Positions 8,217 through 16,546 are shown, counted from the stretch's first letter. The stretch is 64,000 bases of DNA from Salinispora tropica CNB-440 (GCF_000016425.1 NC_009380.1:2236144-2300143), one strand, 5' to 3'. Numbers and translations are program-made. Notes: generated by a model from the letters alone, not told the origin.

Positions 8217-8789
8217 CAGGTGTGCTCCATTCGGGGGTCGACACCCACACACATCCCGAAAAGGGGGTCGGGAGCGGGGTGCAAGCACCGTCCGGCGCTC
8301 AACAGAACAAACGAAAGAAGATCCTCAGACGACCGCGGCCCTGGACGGGCTCACACGACGCCGGGTCCAGATGTAACGACCGGCCGGCCCCCATCATTCC
8401 CGGGGCACACGCACAGGCGACACCCGCCGGAGCGGGGCGCTTCCTCGGCCGTACGCAGGGTGTAACGCCCCGACGCCCGCCGAGATTCCACCACCACCGC
8501 ACCCCACACGGGCATCAACCGGGCACCGGTGATGACAATCCAACAGTTTCACATTCACCCCTACACGCCTCATAAAGTGTTCATGGGCGTGTATAGGGCA
8601 TCACCGAACAGCGGCTGACTCATCAATGGGGAGTGGAACCTACTTAGTGCCAACAGCGTCCGATGGTGCCCCACCGCCCTGCGGTTCGGGGCTCTGGCCT
8701 GGGGCCTCGCCAGACGGGGGTGTCGGGACGGGCGTACGGATTCGTTGCACGGTCGTCGGGATCGGTCCCGACAACCGGTTCGGCGGCCG
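8217..8789. other. Long leader/promoter region of the lysozyme-like gene
   Basis: About 570 bases separate this leftward gene from anything upstream. On the minus strand it holds two GTTACA sites (near 8370 and 8460) and an inverted repeat at 8560-8597. Leaders of such cell-wall genes in actinomycetes are often regulated by riboswitches or MtrA-type proteins, but I could not match a consensus for either. Confidence 0.4.
8560..8597. promoter_or_regulatory. Imperfect inverted repeat around an AT-rich centre
   Basis: CCTACACGCC near 8560 pairs with GGCGTGTATAGG near 8586 across CATAAAGTGTTCATG, a rare AT-rich stretch. It may be an operator or the promoter of the leftward cell-wall gene. Confidence 0.3.
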
Positions 8790-8983
8790 ACAGGTCTGGG
8801 TGGGCGCGCGGCGATGGCTGTGGCGATACGTCAGAAGCTCTTGTCGAGGGGCGCTGGTGCCGCCGGCAGCGGCAGCGAGGTGGTCCACGGTCTCGGATAC
8901 GCAGCCCAGCACAGTGGTCAAACCAGTGATCTGGGTGGTGATGGCGGGTAGGAGCCGGCCGGCGAGGACATCCATGACCACGG
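8790..8983 (-). pseudogene. Decayed small gene, copy 2 of a duplicated segment
   Basis: This segment matches 1640-1828. On the minus strand VVMDVLAGRLLPAITTQ runs in frame into TVLGCVSETVDHLAAAAGG. After GGTSA an extra base shifts the frame, and the other copy's Trp codon (ESFWG) corresponds to a stop here. Comparing the copies suggests the parent gene coded roughly 90 residues. Function unknown. Confidence 0.5.
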
Positions 8984-9030
8984 TGGTGGCGGCGCACGAC
9001 CTGCGACGGCCCGTCCGGAAGCCCTCGTTT

Positions 9031-9073
9031 CTAGGGCACCCGCACCAAGATCGCCCCTCGACGTTGGTCCTCA
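9031..9073 (+). repeat. Left copy of a repeat flanking the RCC1 gene
   Basis: This stretch runs GGGCACCCGCACCAAGATCG then CGTTGGTCCTCACG. It resembles 10941-10998 (GGGACACCCAAACCAAGATC ... GCTGGTCCTCACG), which is longer by about 15 bases in the middle. The two lie in the same orientation on either side of the RCC1-repeat gene, and the stop codon of that gene sits inside this copy. They look like ends of an old insertion element. Confidence 0.45.
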
Positions 9074-10735
9074 CGGGTTGGTTGGTCGGCGTCGGTGAGT
9101 GAGGTGGATGAGGGTGGCGCCGGTGAGGGTGAGCAGGGTGGCGGCGCCGATGGTCGTGGGCAGGTTGGGGCCGGTGATGGGCAGGTCGGGCTCGTCGGGT
9201 GGTGGGGCGATGGTGATGCTGATGGGTGGGGATTGGCTGTTGGGGCAGGTGTTGGTGCTGGTGTAGTTGGCGGTGAGGGTGTGGGTGCCTGCGGGCAGTG
9301 TGGTGGTGTGGGTGGCGTTGGTGGTGAGGGGTACGACGGCGAGGGTGGTGGTGCCGGTGCGGAAGGTGATGGTTCCGGTGGGGGTGTCGGTGGTGCAGGT
9401 GACCGTGGCGGTGAGGGTGACATCCTGATCCGCTGCCGGGTTTGCCGGTGTGACCTGCAATGTGGTGGTGGACGTTGGTGGTGCGACCAGGGCCATGCCG
9501 TGGTTGTCCATGCTGACGAGTACGGTGATCGTGGTGCCTGCGGGTAGGCCGACCGTCACAGGTGTGCTGCGGTCGGTGGTGGTCCCGTCGCCCAACTGGC
9601 CATACGAGTTGCCACCCCAGGCGAGGACGGCGCCAGTGTCGGTGAGCGCCAGGCTGTGGTAGTAGCCGGCGGCGAGGGCGGTGATCGTGGTGCCTGCGGG
9701 TAGGCCGACCGTCACAGGTGTGCTGCGGTCGGTGGTGGTCCCGTCGCCTAACTGGCCATTCGAGTTGCTACCCCAGGCGAGGACGGCGCCAGCGGAGGTG
9801 AGCACCAAAGTATGGGAGCGGCCGGCGGCGAGGGCGGTGATCGTGGTGCCTGCGGGTAGGCCGACCGTCACAGGTGTGCTGCGGTTGGTGGTGGTCCCGT
9901 CGCCTAACTGGCCATTCGAGTTGCTACCCCAGGCGAGGACGGCGCCAGTGTCGGTGAGCGCCAGACTGTGGTCGTAGCTGGCGGCGAGGGCGGTGATTGT
10001 GGTGCCTGCGGGTAGGCTGACCGTCACAGGTGTGCTGCGGTCGGTGGTGGTCCCGTCGCCCAACTGGCCACGCGAGTTGCTACCCCAGGCGAGGGCGGCG
10101 CCAGTGTCGGTGAGCGCCAGACTGTAGGTGCTGGCGGCGAGGGCGGTGATCGTGGTGCCTGCGGGTAGGCCGACCGTCACAGGTGTGCTGCGGGCGGTGG
10201 TGGTCCCGTCGCCTAACTGGCCATTCGAGTTGCTACCCCAGGCGAGGACGGCGCCAGTGTCGGTGAGCGCCAGACTATGGCGGCGGCCGGCGGCGAGGGC
10301 GGTGATCGTGGTGCCTGCGGGTAGGCCGACCGTCACAGGTGTGCTGCGGTCGGTGGTGGTCCCGTCGCCCAACTGGCCACGCGAGTTGCTACCCCAGGCG
10401 AGGACGACGCCAGTGTCGGTGAGCGCCAGACTATGGGAGCCGCCGGCGGCGAGGGCGGTGATCGTGGTGCCTGCGGGTAGGCCGACCGTCACAGGTGTGC
10501 TGCGGGCGGTGGTGGTCCCGTCGCCCAACTGGCCGGAGAAGTTGTCGCCCCAGGCGAGGACGGTGTCCGACACGACGACAGACGACGACAGCCCGGACTG
10601 CGCGATCGCGGGCCATGTGCCGAGTGCCTGCGTGACCGTCACCGCCAACGCGAGAAAGAGCCACCCAGCGAGGACGCGCACCACCCCGCATGCTCCAGCG
10701 CCACGGACTACCCACGGGCAGAGTCCCTGCATCAT
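9071..10735 (-). CDS. Cell-wall-anchored RCC1-repeat protein with LPITG sorting signal
   Basis: The 554-residue protein has an N-terminal hydrophobic export segment (about 15-45), then seven 52-residue RCC1-type repeats (about 58-410) of the form VLAWGSNSNGQLGDGTTT ... SLALTDTGA, expected to form one seven-bladed beta propeller. An Ig-like (Big) domain follows (about 412-505). The C terminus has LPITG at 518-522, a hydrophobic segment and a basic tail HRRRPTNP, a sortase signal. So it should be displayed on the cell wall. The start at 10735 includes a short extra N-terminal region; a later Met is possible. The repeats are nearly identical at DNA level. No function is known; adhesion or ligand binding is a guess. 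Confidence 0.85.
   Translation of the reverse strand: MMQGLCPWVVRGAGACGVVRVLAGWLFLALAVTVTQALGTWPAIAQSGLSSSVVVSDTVLAWGDNFSGQLGDGTTTARSTPVTVGLPAGTTITALAAGGSHSLALTDTGVVLAWGSNSRGQLGDGTTTDRSTPVTVGLPAGTTITALAAGRRHSLALTDTGAVLAWGSNSNGQLGDGTTTARSTPVTVGLPAGTTITALAASTYSLALTDTGAALAWGSNSRGQLGDGTTTDRSTPVTVSLPAGTTITALAASYDHSLALTDTGAVLAWGSNSNGQLGDGTTTNRSTPVTVGLPAGTTITALAAGRSHTLVLTSAGAVLAWGSNSNGQLGDGTTTDRSTPVTVGLPAGTTITALAAGYYHSLALTDTGAVLAWGGNSYGQLGDGTTTDRSTPVTVGLPAGTTITVLVSMDNHGMALVAPPTSTTTLQVTPANPAADQDVTLTATVTCTTDTPTGTITFRTGTTTLAVVPLTTNATHTTTLPAGTHTLTANYTSTNTCPNSQSPPISITIAPPPDEPDLPITGPNLPTTIGAATLLTLTGATLIHLTHRRRPTNP
9525..10560 (-). repeat. Tandem 156-bp DNA repeats encoding RCC1 blades
   Basis: About seven units share long identical stretches (for example the segment coding GLPAGTTITALAA), with differences concentrated in the codons before HSLALTDTG and at the residue after TTT. 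Such identity implies recent duplication or gene conversion and makes repeat-number change likely. Confidence 0.8.
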
Positions 10736-10904
10736 TGCCTACTCCCGACAAAAACCACTAACAGAACGAACACCATTCTTAACCACCTATCTCTGCAAGA
10801 CGCGTAGTGAAACGCTTCCAACACGGAGTAGCCCGGCAGCCCGCATGACGCGGCCTGAAGCCTGAGCTACGGGTATCGCGGAACTCACTGGGAAGCGGTC
10901 GGCC

Positions 10905-11429
10905 TTGAAGAACATGAAGGTCTTGCCGACCCTCGCATCGGGACACCCAAACCAAGATCACCCTAAATGTGATGTTCCCGAACGCTGGTCCTCACGCCCC
11001 GGCTGGGCGGCGCTCGCCGCAGTCACCCGAGCACGACGCCGCGCTGTCCAAGCGGCCCAGGAGAGCGGCCTGATCCCACCACTGCGTCCAGCGCGTCAGC
11101 TGCGGTGCCCAGGAGGCTGCGGCACGGTCGGCTACGCCCTCGGCTGCCACGAGGACACCTGTACCCCAGGCGCATTCGACTGCCATCAAAGCAGTCCATC
11201 CCGTCAGTACGCCGCGGTTGTCCGCCGGTTGGGCGCCCCAGACCGTGAGGCCGTACTCCAGCATCTGCGCGCCGGACGCACGATTATGGACGCTGTCGCT
11301 GCGACGCGACGGTCGTACGGCGCCTTATCCAACGCGCGCAAAGCCGATCCCGACTACGACGCTGCGGTCATCGATCCGAGGGAGGCGGGCGCCAGAGCGG
11401 TGAGCCGGGTGACCATCCCCGCCCGGTGA
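10905..11429 (+). CDS. Hypothetical Cys-rich protein
   Basis: A frame of up to 174 residues. Its convincing part begins near AALAAVTRARRRAVQAAQES and contains RCPGGCGTVGYALGCHEDTC, a possible zinc-binding cluster, then a helical region (DREAVLQHLRAGRTIMDAVA) ending in ALSNARKADPDYDAAV that looks like a small helix-turn-helix. The first 35 residues lie in the IS-end-like repeat, so the true start is probably inside. It stands just before a decayed integrase module and may belong to it. Confidence 0.45.
   Translation: MKNMKVLPTLASGHPNQDHPKCDVPERWSSRPGWAALAAVTRARRRAVQAAQESGLIPPLRPARQLRCPGGCGTVGYALGCHEDTCTPGAFDCHQSSPSRQYAAVVRRLGAPDREAVLQHLRAGRTIMDAVAATRRSYGALSNARKADPDYDAAVIDPREAGARAVSRVTIPAR
10941..10998 (+). 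repeat. Right copy of a repeat flanking the RCC1 gene
   Basis: Partner of 9031-9073: shared CACCC-(G/A)-ACCAAGATC and GGTCCTCACG blocks in the same orientation, with an AT-rich insertion in this copy. Confidence 0.45.
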
Positions 11430-11466
11430 GCCGAGTCGATACCGGATCCCGGCGATAGCCACAGCG

Positions 11467-11928
11467 CGGCCCTGAGCGCTACGTGCGGCACGGCAAGGCC
11501 AAGAAGGGCTCACTCCGAAACGCCGCAGCGTGCTGACCGTCTTCGACTGGACGAGCGACGTGCTCGACGAGTGGTTCACCGAGGTGCGGCCGCTGCTCGG
11601 CGTCGACGGTAACCCGGCGGCCTGGCCGTCGGAACGCGGCCGCCGGGTCGGCAACCAGCGTTTGAACTCCCGGTTCGCCGCCTACCGTGACGCCCTCGGC
11701 CTCGACACCGGCCTGGACTTCCACTCGCTGCGCCGCTCCTACGTCACGCACCTCATCGAGGCCGGGCACGACGCCCGGTTCGTCCAGGAACAGGTCGGCC
11801 ATGAGCACGCCTCCACCACCTCGATCTACACCTGCGTCTCCTCGGACTACCGCACCCGCACCCTGCGCCGGCACCTGGACGCCGTCACCGCTGCCGGGCT
11901 CGCCACCCAGCGGGCGAGGCAGGCATGA
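11467..11928 (+). pseudogene. Tyrosine integrase, C-terminal remnant
   Basis: The frame from about 11530 encodes the catalytic end of a tyrosine recombinase: LDFHSLRRSYVTHLIEAGHD supplies H-x-x-R, VGHEHASTTSIY supplies the second His and the Tyr nucleophile. Upstream, ERYVRHGKAKKGS in another frame would join KRRSVLTVFDW if one base were restored near 11512; together these form the normal beta-hairpin region of such integrases. The N-terminal arm-binding and core-binding domains are absent. So this is a truncated, frameshifted integrase of the three-gene module that continues with the next two genes. Confidence 0.75.
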
Positions 11929-12257
11929 AACGAAAGGTCGACTACGCCTGGCGGCTACGCGAAGTGATGGCCCAGCACCAAATCTTCACCGCCACCAATC
12001 TGATGCCGCTGCTGCGCGACCGCGGCATCGACCTGTCCGCCTCACAGGTCCACCGCCTCGTCTCGGGAACCCCGGAACGGCTGTCACTGCAGGTGCTGTC
12101 CGCTTTCTGCGACATCCTCGGCTGCACCCCGGCCGACCTGATCAGCACCAGCGCGCAGAACGCCGGCGTCTGCAAGACCGCCACCGGCGACCTGCCCGCC
12201 CCACAGACCGCGGCGAAGCTGCGGCCCCGCCCGGCCCGGATCCTGCCCGACGAATGA
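11925..12257 (+). CDS. Cro/C1-type helix-turn-helix protein of integrase module
   Basis: The 110-residue protein starts ATG overlapping the integrase stop by four bases (ATGA). It has a HTH_3 domain (about residues 10-70): LREVMAQHQIFTATNLMPLL, then LSASQVHRLVSG and LSLQVLSAFCDILGC typical of the Cro/C1 family, with a short disordered tail. In such modules it is thought to act as a regulator or excisionase-like partner of the integrase. The gene itself looks intact although its integrase is not. Confidence 0.75.
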   Translation: MKRKVDYAWRLREVMAQHQIFTATNLMPLLRDRGIDLSASQVHRLVSGTPERLSLQVLSAFCDILGCTPADLISTSAQNAGVCKTATGDLPAPQTAAKLRPRPARILPDE

Positions 12258-12604
12258 GCCCCACCCATACCAACTTTGAGCAGTACGAACGCTGGCACAA
12301 ACGGGACTGCGTACGCTGCGGCCGGAATGGCAGCTTCGCCGCCCGCTGGCCCGGCGGGCACGTCTGCCGCACCTGCCACGACCGGCGCTGCGGCAACACG
12401 GCCGCTGTCCCGGCTGCGGCGCCGACCGGTGCTGCCCGGCCTGCACCCGGCGACGGCGCAGCGGTCTGCCCGGACTGCGCCGGATTCAGCATGTCCTACG
12501 CCTGCTCCCGTTGTCGCCGACAGCGCCAGGGGAAGGGCACGCCTGCTCCACTGCGTCCAAAGTGGTGTCGAAACCCGGTGGCCAAGTCCGTGTGGCCGGT
12601 GTGA
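12254..12604 (+). pseudogene. Zinc-ribbon protein of integrase module, frame-damaged
   Basis: It starts with ATGA overlap and reads HKRDCVRCGRNGSFAARWPG then CRTCHDR. Next, the expected text ALRQHGRCPGCGADR appears in another frame, VLPGLHP in a third, and GDGAAVCPDCAGFSMSYACS returns to the first frame. The multi-CxxC plan fits the zinc-finger proteins that follow integrase and HTH genes in actinomycete elements, usually longer than this. At least two compensating frameshifts and an early end at 12604 mark it as decayed. Confidence 0.6.
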
Positions 12605-12617
12605 TCATCGACATCTG

Positions 12618-12746
12618 GGGTCGCTAGCTCAACTGGCTAGAGCATTCGACTGAGTAGCGCGTCCACTCTCCGCCTGTGCGGTCATGGAGGCGCTTCCTTC
12701 TCCTTGCTGGATCGAAGGGTTCGGGGTTCGAGTCCCCGGCGACCCA
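12618..12746 (+). tRNA. Interrupted tRNA gene (possibly tRNA-Lys), 60-base insertion in anticodon loop
   Basis: The 5' half (12618-12651) has acceptor strand GGGTCGC, D-stem GCTC/GAGC and the anticodon-stem strand TTCGA followed by CT. The 3' half (12712-12746) has the pairing strand TCGAA, a five-base variable loop, T-arm CGGGG-TTCGAGT-CCCCG, acceptor strand GCGACCC and A as discriminator. All stems pair perfectly, but 60 bases (12652-12711) sit where the anticodon should be. The serine recombinase gene ends inside this insertion and its last codons overlap the 3' half. So this is a disrupted attachment site; the tRNA identity is a guess from the stem-loop flanks. Confidence 0.6.
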
Positions 12747-14322
12747 CAACCCGCACCATTGTGCGAAACGACGGGCCGGTCGATGTCTCGACCGGCCCGT
12801 CGTCGTCTTGATCGAGTTGTTCGAGAGGGATCTTGTAGACCGGGGTGAGCGTGCTGCCCTGGATCTTGATCTCGGCGACGTGGGTTTCGATGACCGCTTT
12901 GCGCTGGCCTGGGGTTCCGTGTTGCAGGACGTGGGCGAGTTCCCGGCGCAGGCGGTCGATCGCCTTGGGGCTGGGCATCGCTGGCAGGTCGTGACAGAGC
13001 TGGTGGAGTTCATCCTGCCGGGCCCGGAGCTGGTCGAGTTTGCGGGTCAGGTCTTGGACGCGGTGGCCGCAGGTGCGTTCGTCGAGGGTGCCGTTCTCGA
13101 ACGCGGTGAGGTAGCGGTCGACGGCTGCCTCTGCGGTGCTGATCTGTCCGGCGATGGCGTCGAGTTCGGCTTGGTGCCGGTCGGCGCCGTCAGCGCGTAG
13201 CGTCCGCTCGGCCGCGACTGCCTCGATGATCAAGTCCGGTTTGCGGAAGAAGTCGATCAGCCCTTCGGCGACCGTGCCGTCGAGCAGGTCGGCGTCGATG
13301 CGGGCCGCATCGCAGCCGCTAGACCCGTAGCGGGCTCGGGTGAAGCAGGTGTAGTAGCGGTAGCGGCGCAGCTTGCCGGTGGCCGAGGTGCCGACGTACT
13401 TGCAGCCGCACTTGGGGCAGGTGATCCGGCCGGTCAGGTCGTAGTCGGAGTTGGCGGCGGCGCGTTGGGAGTGAGCCTCGCCGCGGGCTTCGAGGATGGC
13501 CTGGCACTGGTTGAACAGGTCTTCGTCGACCAGGGGAGGGTGGGCGTACTCGGCGGTGACGTCGCGGAAGCCGACTTCGCCGAGGTAGAGCCGGTTGCCC
13601 AGCATCCGGCCGATGGTGTGCCCGGACCATGGCTTGCCCGCGCGGGTGCGTTTGCCGTGCTCGTTGAGCTTTGCGGCGATGGCGCGGGTGCCGAGCCGGG
13701 TTCCGGCGTAGAGGTCGAAGATCTCCTTCACGATGTGCTGCTCGTCTGGGTGTGGGACGAGGCGGTGGGTGTCGGGGTCGACGAGGTAGCCGTAGGGGCG
13801 GGGTCCGTGGGTCCATTCGCCTTTGGCGGCTTTGCGTTCCATGCCGTTGATGACGCGGTCGATGATGACTTCGCGTTCGAACTCGGCGAACGCGCCGAGC
13901 ATCTGCACGAACAGACGTCCGGCGGGGCTGGAGGTGTCGAACGGTTCGGTGGCCGAGCGGAAGTGCACCCCGGCGGCGTCGAGGTCGTCCATCAGGGTAG
14001 CCAGGTCGCGGATGCGGCGGGAGAACCGGTCGAGCCGGTAGACGAGCAGCAGGTCGAAGCGCCCGGCGCGGGCAGCAGCGAGGGCCTTTGTCAGGCCGGG
14101 GCGGTCGAGGGTGGCGCCGGAGGCGTCGTCGGTGAACCGGGCGGTGATCTGCCAGCCGGGCTGGGAGTCGACGTAGGCGGTCAGTTTCTGGGTCTGGGCC
14201 TCGATGGTGTAGGGCTGGTGCTCGTCATCGGTGGAGCGGCGGGTGTAGATCGCCACCCGGAGCATGGTTTCCGGTGTGATCGCCTCCCGCCTGCGGGTCG
14301 TCGGCTTTCGTCGTGCTGCCAT
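12682..14322 (-). CDS. Large serine recombinase (site-specific integrase)
   Basis: This 546-residue protein has the order of large serine recombinases. An N-terminal resolvase domain (about 20-165) carries RVAIYTRRSTDDE with nucleophile Ser30 and RLDRFSRRIRDL. A recombinase domain (about 185-285) has GPRPYGYLVDP and GNRLYLGEVGFRD. A zinc ribbon with CPKCGCKYVG follows near residue 300, then a coiled-coil region and a basic tail. Such enzymes integrate and excise phages and elements. Its last residues (GRRGLEPRTLRSS) are encoded antisense to the tRNA T-arm, a known trait of integrases sitting at a tRNA attachment site. The protein looks complete. Confidence 0.9.
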   Translation of the reverse strand: MAARRKPTTRRREAITPETMLRVAIYTRRSTDDEHQPYTIEAQTQKLTAYVDSQPGWQITARFTDDASGATLDRPGLTKALAAARAGRFDLLLVYRLDRFSRRIRDLATLMDDLDAAGVHFRSATEPFDTSSPAGRLFVQMLGAFAEFEREVIIDRVINGMERKAAKGEWTHGPRPYGYLVDPDTHRLVPHPDEQHIVKEIFDLYAGTRLGTRAIAAKLNEHGKRTRAGKPWSGHTIGRMLGNRLYLGEVGFRDVTAEYAHPPLVDEDLFNQCQAILEARGEAHSQRAAANSDYDLTGRITCPKCGCKYVGTSATGKLRRYRYYTCFTRARYGSSGCDAARIDADLLDGTVAEGLIDFFRKPDLIIEAVAAERTLRADGADRHQAELDAIAGQISTAEAAVDRYLTAFENGTLDERTCGHRVQDLTRKLDQLRARQDELHQLCHDLPAMPSPKAIDRLRRELAHVLQHGTPGQRKAVIETHVAEIKIQGSTLTPVYKIPLEQLDQDDDGPVETSTGPSFRTMVRVVGRRGLEPRTLRSSKEKEAPP

Positions 14323-14385
14323 AGCGGCTCCTTGAAGTGCTGGGGTGGTGTTGCGGCCGAAACAGGTTCGGCCGCAACGAAGGGG

Positions 14386-14763
14386 TCATGTTTCGTCGTC
14401 GCCTTGTTCGGGTGGGTGGGCGGTCCACCACGAGGCGATCAGCGTCGCCCATGCCTGGACTGCCTTGCGGTACTCGTCGGCGGTCATCGGCACGGTCTCA
14501 GGCGGTCCGATCGTCCACTGTGTACCAGTCGTCTTACGCGGGCCGGTGGTCTTGCGCGGACCGGTCCGCCTGGTGGCGGTGGATGGCTCGCGTCGGCCGT
14601 GCCGGTCCCGGACCGGACGCTTGGCGGTCCGGCCCGGCTCGGCTTCGTGGTCGTCAGCCTGTTCGGCTGGGCTTGGTGGTGGCATTGGCCTCCTCGGGGT
14701 CGGCACTCGTGGTGAGCGCGATATACGTCCATGGGGACTCCTTTCGGGTTGAGGACGTGTCAA
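14386..14763 (-). CDS. Hypothetical protein upstream of recombinase
   Basis: A 125-residue frame. The first 85 residues are Pro/Arg/Thr-rich and probably disordered, with TGPRKTTGPRKTTG repeats. The C-terminal part MTADEYRKAVQAWATLIASW forms a helix with many aromatics and looks genuine. It ends 63 bases before the recombinase start, suggesting co-transcription. The true start may be at the internal Met, giving about 35 residues. No family known. Confidence 0.4.
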   Translation of the reverse strand: MTRPQPERSPHGRISRSPRVPTPRRPMPPPSPAEQADDHEAEPGRTAKRPVRDRHGRREPSTATRRTGPRKTTGPRKTTGTQWTIGPPETVPMTADEYRKAVQAWATLIASWWTAHPPEQGDDET

Positions 14764-15335
14764 GGTTGTTGGTCGTGGGTCGGTCCCGCTGCGGGTCCCG
14801 GTCCCGCTGATGGTCCGAGTCCCGGTCCCGCTTCAGGTCCCGCTTCCGGTTCCGGTCGCAGTCCCGTTCGATCGGGAGTGGTCCCGCTTCGTCTCCCGTT
14901 CGCTGGGCTGTTCGGGCTGGTTCGTGGTGCTGTGGGCGGTCCCGTTCGCCTGTCCTGTTCGGTCCCGGTCAACGGTCCGGTTGCACGACGGTGGTGGTCG
15001 TGGCCTGTCCCGGTCCGGGTTGGTTGACCGGGTGGCGTCCGGTGTTGATCGGGTCGATTGCCGCTCCATCCAGGACGGATGTCAAGCCGACCATCGAGCG
15101 CGATGGAGTCGTCTGGAGCCGGTTCGCACTATGCGGACGCGCGATGCCGGTGCGGTGGTTCGCGGTTGTCCCTCGCCGACCCGCAGGTGGGCTCGGGGCG
15201 CGAACAGGCGCCGGTGGGGATGCGACGGGATAACGGACTGGTGAGGGGCAGACCGTAGCTCCACGGCCTTGCAGGGGTCAGGCGTTGTCAGGTCCGGCGG
15301 TCCGACTTGAACCTGACGAGACCTGACGCCGCAGT
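14764..15335. repeat. GGTCCCG-rich low-complexity region
   Basis: Between 14778 and 14980 the heptamer GGTCCCG occurs about eight times, often as GGTCCCGCT or GGTCCCGGT. Minus-strand frames through it (Pro/Gly/Thr-rich) are low complexity and I do not call a gene. The placement between a recombinase and a replication-type gene makes iteron-like sites possible, but spacing is irregular. From 15000 to 15335 nothing further is identified. Confidence 0.4.
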
Positions 15336-16220
15336 TCACGGCGTTGCTCGTTGTCTGGTCTGGTCGAAGTCGGCGGGGTCTACCTCGCCGGGCATCGGGA
15401 GTTCGGCCAGGCGCAGCAGCGGCGACGCGCTGCCGTGCAGATGCCAGACCGCCTTGGCGGGACTGTGCCCGTCGAGGCGGTCGCGGGCGGCCGTCGCGAC
15501 GGGCACGGTGAGCCTGGTGTTGTCGAGGCGGCGGTGGAGGTTGGCCTCGCGGGTGGTCGAGTGCAGCCAGAACAGCACGGGCCAGGCCGGGCCGCCGCGG
15601 CGGACGAGGTTGCTGTAGCCGGCCAGTTTCTCCACCAGGACGCCGAGGGCCTCGGTGCCCTGGTCGTGTTCGAGGTACCAGACGGTGGTCTGCCCGTGCT
15701 CGGACCACACGCCGAGGGCGTCGGCCTGGACCATGCCGTATGCCGTGGTTCCTGGCGGGTTGAAGAAGCGGTTCAGGCGGGTGCCGGGCCACCAGTGGTG
15801 CAGGCGGGCTGTGGGGTGGATCCGTTCGTGTGCGGCGAGGTCGGTGAAGAACTGGTTGATGCCGAGCCGGTGGTCGAGGTTGCGGCTGGTGGCGATGCGG
15901 TGCAGCCGCGTCGTGCTCGCCGTCCGGCGGGGCGGCTCGTCGCCGCGTGTGGCGGCGACGACCAGGGCTCCGGTGTGGGCCAGGGCGTAGTGGTAGGGGT
16001 GGCTGCCTCCCTGTAGCCGGAACGGCCGGAACCGTTCCAGTAGGCTCAGTTCGGTGAGCTGGGTGAGGCGGCGTTGGGCGTAGTTCAGGCTCGGGAACAG
16101 GGCGTGCGCGATCTGGAAGCTGGTCAGCACGGAGTGGTCGTAGAGCCAGCCGAGCAGACGCCAGTCCCGCTCGGTGAGCTGGTGCTGCACCCGCAGCACA
16201 TGATCTGTCGTTGTTCGCAT
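15336..16220 (-). CDS. Replication-relaxation family protein
   Basis: The 294-residue product begins with a winged-helix region: LTERDWRLLGWLYDHSVLTS, FQIAHALFPSLNYAQRRLTQ. It continues with HPYHYALAHTGALVVAA and the long domain NQFFTDLAAHERIHP...WYLEHDQGTEAL...KLAGYSNLV. This is the plan of the Replic_Relax family found on actinomycete plasmids and integrative elements, thought to help initiate replication or relaxation at an origin. An acidic HDQGTE motif may be functional. It supports the view that 12.7-17.1 kb is an element able to mobilise or replicate. A TGCGAACAAC stretch precedes the start. Confidence 0.8.
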   Translation of the reverse strand: MRTTTDHVLRVQHQLTERDWRLLGWLYDHSVLTSFQIAHALFPSLNYAQRRLTQLTELSLLERFRPFRLQGGSHPYHYALAHTGALVVAATRGDEPPRRTASTTRLHRIATSRNLDHRLGINQFFTDLAAHERIHPTARLHHWWPGTRLNRFFNPPGTTAYGMVQADALGVWSEHGQTTVWYLEHDQGTEALGVLVEKLAGYSNLVRRGGPAWPVLFWLHSTTREANLHRRLDNTRLTVPVATAARDRLDGHSPAKAVWHLHGSASPLLRLAELPMPGEVDPADFDQTRQRATP

Positions 16221-16452
16221 AAGCGCCTCCTGCGATAGGTCTTGGTGCCCCCGGAGGGGAAGAACCCGACAGGGTCTTCTGCACCGCCCCGGGCCGGCCG
16301 GTCAGGTCGCGGGCCTGGGCTGTCAGGGTGGAGCCGGGTGCTTGAGGGCGTCACTTTGAAGCTGGACGGGCTCGCCGACCCCGAGGAGCACAGCCACGTG
16401 GACCCGGAGCCGACGTGCGGAGCCGGTTGCGTGCCCTGCGACCGGCAGACGG

Positions 16453-16492
16453 AAGAGCCGTCGCGCCCGATGCCAACGGCGCGACGGCTCTT
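16453..16492. terminator. 15-bp perfect hairpin
   Basis: AAGAGCCGTCGCGCC (16453-16467) pairs with GGCGCGACGGCTCTT (16478-16492) around a ten-base loop. The TT end gives weak terminator character rightward; the gene it would serve is not evident. Confidence 0.5.
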
Positions 16493-16546
16493 GGAGACGA
16501 GAACGGTGCTAGCGAGTGCAGGGACGTCGCTTCGGGCGGCGTCGTA

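Noticed and set aside
8217..8620. A c-di-AMP (ydaO-type) riboswitch before the cell-wall gene
   Set aside because: Position is right, but I could not find its conserved core blocks; only isolated GTTACA sites are seen.
12652..12711. Self-splicing intron in the tRNA anticodon loop
   Set aside because: 60 bases is too short for a group I intron, and the segment includes recombinase coding sequence.
12676..13200. Rightward frames across the serine recombinase
   Set aside because: They are shadows of a full-length, well-conserved leftward gene.
13465..14715. A 416-residue rightward frame
   Set aside because: It is antisense to the recombinase and upstream gene with a Gly/Val/Glu-biased composition typical of GC-rich shadows.
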